This document shows positions 1-8,494 of a stretch of 64,000 nucleotides of DNA, piece after piece. The position numbers were made by a program, and so were the translations under genes. Location: the NCBI GenBank assembly GCA_039105265.1, contig JAPFFF010000024.1, positions 124,001 to 188,000 on the forward strand, read 5' to 3'. Source of the DNA: Tritrichomonas musculus (lineage: Eukaryota; Parabasalia; Tritrichomonadida; Tritrichomonadidae). Every line of letters begins with the position of its first letter. Positions within the stretch are counted from its first letter, which is position 1. The notes under the pieces are model-generated. The model had not been told where the DNA came from. It did no database searches and saw only the letters and a list, made by a program, of their open reading frames with translations.

Positions 1-1889
1 GCAACGAAGAAGTCTTTCAATTTGTAATAAATAGCGTTTTTTTCAACGTTTCGTGATGAAACCATTTTGACAAACGATATGTCCAAATTCTGAAGATCTC
101 TTCTCTCATTCAAAAACAGTTTAAAGGTCAATTCTTTGGTCTCGTAAAGCATGAAGTACGAGTCCCTCGTGTATTTGAAATCAGTCTGTGACGACTTGAC
201 CAAAAACTCGGGAACAGACGAGTAAGAGTCGTTATTATGGAAGTAGTAGAAGTAAAGGTCATATAGCTCCTTTAATTTCTTTGGACCATTTATCAATTCA
301 ATTGTATTCACTTTTTCAAGGAGTGCTTTGAAATCTTTCTGTTGGGTCATTGAATTGAATTTTTGAGAGAGAAAATTGTATTCAAGCAGTTGGAAGAGGC
401 CTGACTGAACAGGGAAGCTTCCTTTCTGGATGTTGAGAATGATTGATCGATGAAGTGCTGTACTGAAAATATTCTCATCCCTTTTAAGGTCAAAATTGGT
501 CAATTCATCCAAATCCATTTTCATCAACTTTTTGAGAGGATCATCAGCCAAAGATTTCATCATCAAGAAATACTTCTTCCTCTTTGAAAAAGTGTCAAAA
601 GGACCCCTAAAGACCAGGTAATTTTCAATGAAGTTCGGATCATTTTCTTTCATGTAGGAGTCAGGAAAATCTGGCAAAATTTCAGAAAACTCTAACAATT
701 TCAAAATACAATTTTTGAATGAGTCTGGCGGTTTTTGTTCCGGAATTTCAGTGTTTACTGAATATTCATTATCCATTGAAAAAATATAGAGCTTGTATTC
801 GCTCTCAAATAAATCATTGATTGTTGATAATTTAGAAATGTCAAATTTTTTATTAATCAGATCAATTAGGAAGTTAACATCATAGCTATCAAAAGTATAA
901 GGAAGAAAAATGTCTGTGAATTCATCGTTGATTTCTTGTTCTTCTAAATCTTTCCTATATGTAATTTTCTGTTGATTTTGATCGTCTTTTGGATCTATTT
1001 TTTCGAAAAATGATAAAACAAACTTTTTGACTACGTTCTTGTTCTCCTGTAAATATTGTAGAATTCGGTTGTTCTCATTAAAAAATATAGCGGGTAATTG
1101 ACTGTTATAAAAATGTGTAATTTGAAAAATATCTGGATTTTCAAATAGGCGCTCAAAAAAGATAAGTATTTCATCAATGCTTGAGTCTTGTTTAACTGAG
1201 TTTTCAAAGTATTTCCGTATTAATTTTGGACACAAATTCATATTATCGATCCATGAGATAAGTAAAGATTCAACAAAAGTTTTTTCGTCACCAAAATCAA
1301 ATTTATCTTTATTTTCAAAAGGTAAAAAAATTGGATGAAATGAAGTTGAAACAAAATTAATAAAACCTGGAATAAGGAAAAGTGTCTTGACGAACTTTTT
1401 CTTGACTCTGTTATCAGTAATTTCAAATATTAACTCAAGATACATAAAATTTTTAGCTGAAATAAAAAAATTATAGATTGATGGTGCAATTGATAATGAA
1501 ATAAAACTAATGAAATCATTGTTTTTTTCTGTTTGCTTAAGATTTAAGCAAAACTGCTTGAATGAATCCGTATCTAACTTTTTTAAACATTCTTGCTGTG
1601 CATCTTTTAAATCTTTCCAACCAAGTATTTCTTTAGCAAGAAAAAATTCACTATAATTTTGATCAGAAAATCTAAATTTGCTTGGAACATCGTGATATTT
1701 TCTTTCCATTTTGAGTAAAAACTGGCCGAGCCAATATTTTTTGAGCCTTCGTAGTATCTTATTGATTTGATATTCATTTTCGTGAAACTCGCTAGTATGT
1801 ACTGAATATTTTAGCTCGCGGAGTAATTTTTCATTTTGGATATACGCTTGAACATCCGAGATTTTCTTTATAAAAATAGAAAAATCCAT
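1..1889 (-). CDS. Large hypothetical protein, C-terminus beyond the window
   Basis: An open frame runs without a stop from an ATG at 1889 to the left edge, giving about 629 residues (starts MDFSIFIKKISDVQAYIQNE). I checked codon phase near 1850, 1300, 600 and 3, and it is continuous. Composition is typical of cytosolic helical proteins: rich in Lys, Phe, Leu and Asn, with no signal peptide and no clear membrane segment. I do not recognise a domain in the visible part, and any catalytic or binding domain may lie past the edge. The next gene, a GNAT, lies upstream on the same strand, with about 90 bp of AT-rich DNA between them. I am confident it is coding; the function is unknown. Confidence 0.8.
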   Translation of the reverse strand, partial: MDFSIFIKKISDVQAYIQNEKLLRELKYSVHTSEFHENEYQINKILRRLKKYWLGQFLLKMERKYHDVPSKFRFSDQNYSEFFLAKEILGWKDLKDAQQECLKKLDTDSFKQFCLNLKQTEKNNDFISFISLSIAPSIYNFFISAKNFMYLELIFEITDNRVKKKFVKTLFLIPGFINFVSTSFHPIFLPFENKDKFDFGDEKTFVESLLISWIDNMNLCPKLIRKYFENSVKQDSSIDEILIFFERLFENPDIFQITHFYNSQLPAIFFNENNRILQYLQENKNVVKKFVLSFFEKIDPKDDQNQQKITYRKDLEEQEINDEFTDIFLPYTFDSYDVNFLIDLINKKFDISKLSTINDLFESEYKLYIFSMDNEYSVNTEIPEQKPPDSFKNCILKLLEFSEILPDFPDSYMKENDPNFIENYLVFRGPFDTFSKRKKYFLMMKSLADDPLKKLMKMDLDELTNFDLKRDENIFSTALHRSIILNIQKGSFPVQSGLFQLLEYNFLSQKFNSMTQQKDFKALLEKVNTIELINGPKKLKELYDLYFYYFHNNDSYSSVPEFLVKSSQTDFKYTRDSYFMLYETKELTFKLFLNERRDLQNLDISFVKMVSSRNVEKNAIYYKLKDFFV

Positions 1890-1980
1890 AAAAATTAAAT
1901 AAAGAAATTGAATTAAAATTTGGTTTATTTATTCACAAAAACTTTTGGAATTGAAACAAAAGTATCACAATATCATCAAA

Positions 1981-2802
1981 TTATTTTCTAGGGAAATATC
2001 TTATTTCCATTTGTGGTGATATATATGAATATCCAATACTTGTGTAAAGATGGTTTGATATAGGATTTGTTTTATCAACAAAAAGATAGGCTATTTTGCC
2101 GCTTTCTATTATTTGATTTGTTAAAAACGTCATGATTTTTCGAGAAAGTCCTCTGCAACGATAATCTTCGCGAGTGTAAACACTAGAAATTGAGCATAAA
2201 TTTTCATCCTCTCTGGTTTTTTGTGCAATGGATACAATTTTATTATCTAGTCGTATTAGTACGAAATTATTTATTCTGTTTTTTACATCATCTACAAAAG
2301 TCGATATTGGCTCAGAATGTTGATGAACATTTAAATTAAATTGATAAATTATGTTTGCTATTTCTTGCACATCACTCTGTTTAGCATATTCAACGCTTGA
2401 TGTATTTGTATCGTTTTTAATTAACTTAGTGCACATCATTATATCCATTGAGTGAACTATTTCATGGTCTCCCCCATAAATCTGTTCAAAGCAATTTATA
2501 AATGATTTTGCTGTTTCTGCCGGCGCAAGAATACGATCAAAAGTAAAATTTTGCTGCGTTAGATTTAATGCAAGTGAACGTAGTAAAGAATTATCGCCAA
2601 AAATAAGCATAGGATATTTTTTAAATCCTAGTGCTAAAACGAATCTGTTATCTTCTGTTAGTTTACATACAAATCCATTCGACATGTCATGCATATTTTT
2701 AGCATTTAACTTAAAAAAGTTTGTTTCAATTGGATTTTTTTGTAATATAGCATAATTATCATTTAAAAAATCTTGGCCATTATCATAAACTGTCAATGAC
2801 AT
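1981..2802 (-). CDS. GNAT-family N-acetyltransferase
   Basis: A 273-residue protein read from the ATG at 2802. The frame continues upstream only to a TTG, so 2802 is the supported start. The C-terminal third carries a GNAT fold signature. Residues 206-224 (SSVYTREDYRCRGLSRKIM) match acetyl-CoA-binding motif A, with the R-x-x-G-x/A core at RCRGLS. Residues 240-258 (LFVDKTNPISNHLYTSIGY) match motif B, where a Tyr often acts as general acid. The N-terminal half resembles the less conserved lobe of double-lobed predicted GNAT proteins. By family it should transfer acetyl from acetyl-CoA to an amine. The substrate cannot be inferred. No signal peptide is visible, so it is probably cytosolic. Confidence 0.85.
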   Translation of the reverse strand: MSLTVYDNGQDFLNDNYAILQKNPIETNFFKLNAKNMHDMSNGFVCKLTEDNRFVLALGFKKYPMLIFGDNSLLRSLALNLTQQNFTFDRILAPAETAKSFINCFEQIYGGDHEIVHSMDIMMCTKLIKNDTNTSSVEYAKQSDVQEIANIIYQFNLNVHQHSEPISTFVDDVKNRINNFVLIRLDNKIVSIAQKTREDENLCSISSVYTREDYRCRGLSRKIMTFLTNQIIESGKIAYLFVDKTNPISNHLYTSIGYSYISPQMEIRYFPRK

Positions 2803-3462
2803 TGGAATAAAAATATACGAAATTCTGAAGTGTAACAAAAAGTTTTGTAAACTACTTCAATTTTTTTAACTTTTTCAAAACGTACAATAAAAAGATGATT
2901 CATGCACCTGCAATTAACCTTAAGACAATGATTTAAATTAATATGTTAAACAAAGATGATAAAATACTATTTCCGAGTTCTAATCAAGTGTTAAGTATCA
3001 CAATTTTGTTACAAAACAAAAATTTAGCAGAGTGGTACCAAAGATATTATTAGAAAGTTTAAGCTCAGGCATTATTTCTCCAATTCTTATGACGATCATA
3101 CAAAAATGTATTTTTTAAAAATATTTTATAAAATGAATAGGAAATTGATTAAGCCACCGAAAAATTCCCAATTACCACTTGCTCTGATGAAGAATGCGAT
3201 GATTTGATTTTGTTTAAATAAGAATAAACACTACTTTCAGTAAATCGGAACAAAAGTTATATGCTTTTTAAACTTTTTCTATGAAACTTTTTTAAAGTTA
3301 AATTATAATTTGAGAGAATTTTATTGAAAAACTGGAAATTTATTTCAAAAATTGTTCCGATTTATTTTTTTTAAATGATATCTAAATATTAAATCATCCT
3401 TATTAGAAAAGAGTATTTGTTTATGATAGTAATATATAATAGGAAATTATAAAATAAAGAGT
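2803..3462. other. AT-rich intergenic spacer
   Basis: About 660 bp between the GNAT and J-domain genes, both read leftward. It should hold the GNAT promoter (right of 2802) and the 3' end of the J-domain gene. I see no ORF, RNA gene or convincing repeat. A CAAAACTTTTTGTT string on the minus strand just upstream of the GNAT ATG resembles AACTTTTTGA strings upstream of some other genes here. Confidence 0.6.
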
Positions 3463-4233
3463 CTATTGATGGCCGATAAAAGAATAATATATTTCACAAT
3501 GTTTTCCTTGATCGCTATTTATGGAATTTTTCTCTAGTTCACATTTTTCTTCTAAAATTTCAGCATAAATTTGATCTGCAATAGGACGAATCGATCCTAG
3601 AGATTCTTCATCATTTATTCCTGTCTTTTGAGCGACATTTTCAATCCAAGATAAAGGGATGTAAAAAGGTACACCTTTCTGTGATTCAAATTCTAAATTA
3701 TCTGGTAATGGATCAAAAGATATTACTGATCTGATTTCATCTCTGTTTAAAGGATTGAAAAAAAATTGATTAAAAATATGTATTGGATTTATTCCAAAGA
3801 ACATTTGAAGAATGACTAAACCGAAAAGAATATAACTGATTATATCGGTGATAGAAAATTTATGAGTTGGATCAGGGTTATATTGCAAATATAGGTCAAA
3901 AGGATCGATTTCGTCTTCATCTTCCTCTTCTGTTTTATTTTCTTTTTCATTTTTTTTGTTTTTTGTTGATTTTTCTTTTTCTAATTGCATACTGTATTGA
4001 TTTCGTTTTTTTTGATCGGTTAGTACTTGATATGCATGCGATACTCTTTTGAAGGCATCAATTGCATTTTCTTCTTTATTGATTTCTGGGTGAACTTTCG
4101 TTGAAATGCTTTTATAAGCTGAAGTTAAAACTTCTTGATCTGTGCAGTCATCTGCTACTGACAAAACATGATATAGGTCTTTTGCATTTAAAATTCTTTG
4201 AATTTCTTTTTGATCTTTTAGTTCTTTGTCCAT
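3463..4233 (-). CDS. Membrane-anchored J-domain (DnaJ-like) protein with HPE in place of HPD
   Basis: 256 residues from the ATG at 4233. Residues 19-82 form a J domain (LYHVLSVADDCTDQEVLTSA onward, ending at DQKKRNQYS). The loop normally carrying His-Pro-Asp reads His48-Pro49-Glu50. The Asp is generally needed to stimulate Hsp70 ATPase, so activity may be altered. A charged Lys/Glu linker (84-110) precedes a hydrophobic segment at about 129-148 (ISYILFGLVILQMFFG). A further soluble domain of about 100 residues follows. The order J domain, linker, single membrane span, C-terminal domain resembles ER J-proteins of the DNAJB12/B14 type, so an ER location with the J domain facing the cytosol is plausible. 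It is divergent from the ankyrin gene at 4344, with 110 bp between the two ATGs. Confidence 0.85.
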   Translation of the reverse strand: MDKELKDQKEIQRILNAKDLYHVLSVADDCTDQEVLTSAYKSISTKVHPEINKEENAIDAFKRVSHAYQVLTDQKKRNQYSMQLEKEKSTKNKKNEKENKTEEEDEDEIDPFDLYLQYNPDPTHKFSITDIISYILFGLVILQMFFGINPIHIFNQFFFNPLNRDEIRSVISFDPLPDNLEFESQKGVPFYIPLSWIENVAQKTGINDEESLGSIRPIADQIYAEILEEKCELEKNSINSDQGKHCEIYYSFIGHQ

Positions 4234-4343
4234 GTGTTTACTATAAACTTTTTCAGAAATTTTATGTTTCCCATAATTTTATGTAACAATATTTCAATGG
4301 AATTTCACAATTAACGGAAAAAAATTTAAATACTTATTAGAAG
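4234..4343. promoter_or_regulatory. Shared divergent promoter region
   Basis: Only 110 bp separate the ATG of the leftward J-domain gene (4233) from the ATG of the rightward ankyrin gene (4344), so both promoters must lie within or next to it. The sequence is AT-rich. TCA-containing strings such as TTTCACAATT could act as trichomonad-type initiators, but I cannot place the start sites. Confidence 0.5.
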
Positions 4344-4946
4344 ATGGACAAAGTTTCAATACAAAGAGCATGGGAAGCAACTCGTTATGATGATCTCTCA
4401 ACTCTTGAAACATATGTTAAAACTAAAGAAGATGCGAATTCAAAGATAATCAGCGATAAAAATCATTGTCACTCGTTATTAATGGCGGCGGCAGCTCATG
4501 GTGCATTGCAATGTGCTGAATATTTAATTAAACAAGGTGCCGATGTTAATATGAAAAACTTTCATGGTTTTACAGCAATCCACTGGGCTGGATTTACAGG
4601 TCGAACCAACGTAATTCCACTTCTAATTCAGAATGGCGCTGATATCGAGTCTCGGACAGCTGATGGGAAAACTCCGATTCATATTGCTTCTTTTAGAGGA
4701 CAAAAAAGTTTTGTTGACTTTATTTTAAAAAATTGTAATGCAGACATAAATTCTGTTGATGCAGAAGGGAGGAACGCACTCTTTTATGCGGTTTCTGCGA
4801 ATCAAAAAGCGACAGCAGAATATTTATTACAGAATAATATTTCGATTGGTCAATGTGATGCACATCATAAAAATGTTACTGAATTTGCAAATAATCCCAG
4901 CCATAAATGGTTTTCTGATCTTCTTCAGAAGTTGGAATTGTTGTAA
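4344..4946 (+). CDS. Small ankyrin-repeat protein
   Basis: 200 residues from the ATG at 4344. After about 45 residues it contains four to five ankyrin repeats in tandem, covering most of the protein. The repeats are regular: SLLMAAAAHGALQCAEYLIK, then FTAIHWAGFTGRTNVIPLLI, then KTPIHIASFRGQKSFVDFIL, then RNALFYAVSANQKATAEYLL. Each keeps the T-x-x-H/A and G-x-D/N-V/I-N/E turn residues. There is no other domain and no signal or membrane segment, so it is likely a cytosolic protein-interaction adaptor. It resembles canonical eukaryotic ankyrin proteins more than the DUF3447-type trichomonad ankyrin proteins elsewhere in the window. The partner is unknown. Confidence 0.88.
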   Translation: MDKVSIQRAWEATRYDDLSTLETYVKTKEDANSKIISDKNHCHSLLMAAAAHGALQCAEYLIKQGADVNMKNFHGFTAIHWAGFTGRTNVIPLLIQNGADIESRTADGKTPIHIASFRGQKSFVDFILKNCNADINSVDAEGRNALFYAVSANQKATAEYLLQNNISIGQCDAHHKNVTEFANNPSHKWFSDLLQKLELL

Positions 4947-5016
4947 ATAAATATTATTATTGTTTTTTTTGTGAGAGGTGCGAGAGCTGGTTGATTTCAT
5001 TATTATTAAATTATAA

Positions 5017-5044
5017 AATAATATATATATATATATATATATAT
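5017..5044. repeat. (TA)n microsatellite
   Basis: An uninterrupted alternation of T and A of roughly 25-28 bases, just downstream of the small ankyrin gene. Confidence 0.9.
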
Positions 5045-5539
5045 CCTTCTCTATTATGATAGGATTTTAAATTATATTAGTCACTAGGAGTAAAAATATT
5101 TGTGTTTTAAAATTTTAATAAAATAAAAAATAAACCATTCAATTATAAAATTTTATAAATGTTGGAGAGAAATTACATTTTCTCTCTTTTAGAACACAAA
5201 TAAATATTTATATATATGTAAATTACATTGTTATTTTTATTTTATTAAAAATAATTCAATAATAAAAAAAAATTAGATTTAATTTTTCCCAAGTTGGGAA
5301 TCCCAACCAAAAAAAAAACAAAATATCAAGATAAAAAGTGATGAGCTGAACATTGACTGGAATTATTGAGATGATGACTCAAATCGTTATAATCCCAATG
5401 ATGTGATACAGCTGAAAGAGATTGAAAAGTCTGATGTACAATAATAATTCTTTCTTTGGAAAGATAAGATTCAGAATAATACGATTTGAGCCATTTTTGC
5501 TATAAAATTATAGACAAAATTTTCGAAAATATCTGACCA

Positions 5540-6645
5540 AATATAAAATTTAAATAAATATCTTGAAAACAAATAGGTTAAAATCTCTATAAATTTTGAT
5601 ATCGGCATTATATTTCCTATATATTAATAAATACCATTAGTAAACCAAACTATAGGGCCATTTTTTCTAGGAGCTTTCAGAAAATTAAATTGATATTTTT
5701 TTATCAAATTCTGGACAATATCTGAATTTTTGGATGAAAATACTATTATCCAAAGATATTAATGAATATACTACATCAGGGAGAAATTTTACTCATACTA
5801 TCTCAAGATATCTTGATTTTAATTTTTAGACTAAGTTGCTGAAAACAAGTCATTAATCATATTTTTATAATTATCGCTATATATGTATTATCTCATATAA
5901 TTTTTATTAAATTTTTTTAACTTTGAACCACATTTTTTTATATTTTTTGTTAAAAATTATAAATTGAGGGGAGATAATTACAACGTGTTTTTTTTCTTCA
6001 GAATTTTTAACTTACTAAAAAAAGAGCTAATTTTTAATTTATTTATATGTAAATCGCTTATAGTTATTGTTTCAAGCATAAAAATATAAAAAAAATGATT
6101 TTTTGCATAAAGAATTAATTTGTGAGAACAGAATGAAAAATTTGATTAATCATTTAAAATTTAAATTCGCAATAGTCGTTATATTTTTTTATAAATATCT
6201 TAAAATTAAATAGGTTAAATTTAAAATAAAAAATATAAATATGAATTATAATATGTATTAATATTATAATATTGATTTCAATTAAATTTATAGGGCCAAT
6301 TTTTCTAGGAATGCTTAGATTTTAAAATTTCATTTTTTTTGTTTAATCTCATACAAAACAAAAGATATATAGAGGAATTAAAATCAGTTATCAAATGTGC
6401 ATAATAAGAGTTGGATAAGCATACATTTTAATAAAAGATAGTTGAAATATCTTGATTTTAATAATTTGGCAAAGTTGCATAAAATCGGGAAATAATAGTT
6501 TTTTTATATTTATCATAGTATATATTTTAATTCACTTTATTTTCATTACGATTTAACAATAAGAAACCATATTTTTTTGCATTTTTTTATGAAAATTTGA
6601 AATTGAGGGGAATTAATTATAACGTATTTTTTCTTCAGAATTTTA
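5540..6645. repeat. Diverged tandem duplication of noncoding DNA, period about 640 bp
   Basis: Several landmarks occur twice in the same order with almost constant offset. 'AAATAGGTTAAA' is near 5570 and 6206. 'TAGGGCCA..TTTTTCTAGGA' is near 5653 and 6291. 'ATATCTTGATTTTAAT' is near 5808 and 6448. 'AATTGAGGGGA' followed by 'CTTCAGAATTTT' is near 5962 and 6601. The offsets of 636-640 bp point to an old tandem duplication of intergenic sequence. No ORF is present in either copy. Confidence 0.7.
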
Positions 6646-7550
6646 TAAAATAAAAATAAAATTACCCCCGGCGAGCGATTCAGATTAATAAGAAAATATG
6701 TATATATACATATTGATTATAATAAAAATACAAATAGTTATCCCTATGAAATTCACCAGAGCTCCGTATATTTTTATATTATATTTATTATTTTTTTAAA
6801 TACTAATATCTCTATAAATTAAAAAACTATTTTATATATTATATTAAAACTATATATATAATTTAATTTGTATATAAATAAATAATATTAAAATCAACAA
6901 TATTTCAGAAATAATTAGAAATTTCCAAAATACCATTTTTTCCCACTTACTTCTGCAAACATTAAAACGACCTAATAATTAAATATGATGTATAGCATTA
7001 GGTATGCATTATATTATATTAAAAATAGCATTGATTTGATTAACAATTTAGTGAAAAAATCCACTTTTTTAAATTAAAAAATACGTTATTTTTAGTTCTC
7101 GCACTTCTGATCAACGGAAAAAACTCATCAAAGTTTAATACATATCTAATATTGTTTTATCATATTATTAACATATTTGAAAATAGTATGAAAGTGCTTA
7201 ATTCAAATCTCATAAAATGCATAATGAGAAAAAAATGTTTTTTTAAGAAAAAATCAATTTAAAGATGAATGAGTCGACAAAAGTTTTTAGTTTTTTTATA
7301 TGTTCTTTTTTGTGAATATATTGACTTTTATTATTTTTTGATTTACCCTTTTTATTTGGATGATGTTTTATTATGAACGGTGTTATGTGTATAATTGTTT
7401 TTACAAGAAAAAATGGAATAATATTCAAATAAATTTGATATAATTGAAAATTTAATTATTTTTTATAATGATTCAAAAAGTTATTATGGTTTTCAATTTT
7501 GTAAAATACTAATTCAAAAATTGTATAGAATAAAATATAATTCTATTTAA

Positions 7551-8265
7551 ATGGGATGTGGAGCAACAATTCAGGCTCCAGAAGTTATTAATACTAGTCC
7601 TTATATAATTACCCTTCTTGGTCTTCCAAATGTCGGGAAAACATCATTCATAGAATATCTATCAGGTGAATACGTATTTTTTATATTTTAATTAACGCCA
7701 GAATCGTGATAATCCACCAGTTCATACAAATGGTTTGATAATTAGAGATATGATTGTACGAGGAGTTAAATATCGTTTTCATGATGTGAGTGGTTATTAT
7801 TCCCATATACCAGAATGGCAAGATTCAATAGATATTTCTGATGCCGCAATTTTCTTTTGTGACAAGTCAGGAGCATCTGAAGGAATTTATTTTACGACTG
7901 AAATGCTTCAAAGAATCGGTCCTCTAATATGTGAAAAGAAAAAGAAAAAAGATAAAGATAAAAAAGAAAAGGATAAAAGCAAAAAATTACAAAGTAATAA
8001 AAATGCAAAGAATCAAGGCGATCTGAATGACGACAATAATGACAATATATATGAAAATAAAGAACTGAAAGAAAATCCAATTCCTGTTTTTATCTTAGTT
8101 ACCAAAGGAACTCCTGATTTGGATTTAGCCGATTTAAGTAGAGAAGTTGATAAGTACTTACCAAATGTTAAGAAATGCTATGGTGTAGTGTCAGACTTTG
8201 ATCAGAATGTGTATCAAGCTTTTGACTGGCTTCAAAATGTTCTTGTTAGTAAAAAGAAAAAATAA
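7551..8265 (+). CDS. Atypical Arf/Arl-like small GTPase, two exons
   Basis: Exon 1 (7551-7673) encodes 41 residues and exon 2 (7702-8265) 187, both in phase 0 across a 28-nt intron. The spliced product is about 228 residues. G24-S32 is a P-loop (GLPNVGKTS), and D69-G72 (DVSG) takes the place of the Arf G3 motif WDxGGQ. Thus the catalytic Gln position is not conserved. G4 is degenerate (TKGTPD near 175-180). A Lys-rich, low-complexity insert of about 45 residues starts near 118. The N-terminus is MGCG, so Gly2 myristoylation is possible, as in Arf/Arl proteins. By family it would be a nucleotide-dependent membrane-traffic switch. Degenerate motifs suggest altered or absent hydrolysis. Confidence 0.82.
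7674..7701 (+). other. 28-nt spliceosomal intron
   Basis: Without removal, the GTPase frame stops soon after the P-loop helix, and the rest of the protein lies in another frame. Removing GTATTT...TTAACGCCAG (28 nt) joins ..SGEY to NRDNPPVH in frame and restores a normal small-GTPase spacing between P-loop and G3. It begins with GT (GTATTT) and ends with CAG, with a TTAAC branch-point-like string just before the AG. This is comparable to the fused branch point/3' splice site (ACTAAC..CAG) known in trichomonad introns. Confidence 0.8.
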
Positions 8266-8494
8266 AACTATATTGTTGAGAAGTATCAAACAAATGATTT
8301 TATTTATAGATTAATCATGATATGATGAATAAACTCTTTTTTTACTTTTCTTGTAATTATATATGAAAGATCTGTCCTGTATTGTTTTATATATGATAAT
8401 CTATCATAAATACACGATCATTGACCAAATGTTTTAAAAAAGACATAAAATATAAAAGAAGATAACATTTAAATAAAAAATATTAATAATAAAA
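8266..8494. other. Convergent 3' intergenic region
   Basis: About 230 bp between the 3' ends of the GTPase gene (+) and the coiled-coil gene (-). AT-rich; must hold both polyadenylation regions. Nothing else seen. Confidence 0.6.

Larger units (their letters stand above)
4947..7550. other. 2.6-kb AT-rich intergenic desert
   Basis: No convincing coding sequence on either strand; short frames starting with TTG around 7243-7428 are not supported. It contains a TA dinucleotide run, a diverged internal duplication of about 640 bp period (separate entries) and a small self-complementary stretch at about 5286-5310 (TTCCCAAGTTGGGAA). Confidence 0.7.

Noticed and set aside
4972-7112. Possible transposon bounded by AGAGGTGCGAGAGCT and its near complement near 7094
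   Set aside because: The pair matches 13 of 15 bases in inverted orientation, but no target duplication is visible at the ends and nothing else supports an element; kept only as a weak lead.
7243-7428. Short minus-strand frame in the desert
   Set aside because: Begins with TTG, is low complexity, and shows no domain or conservation.
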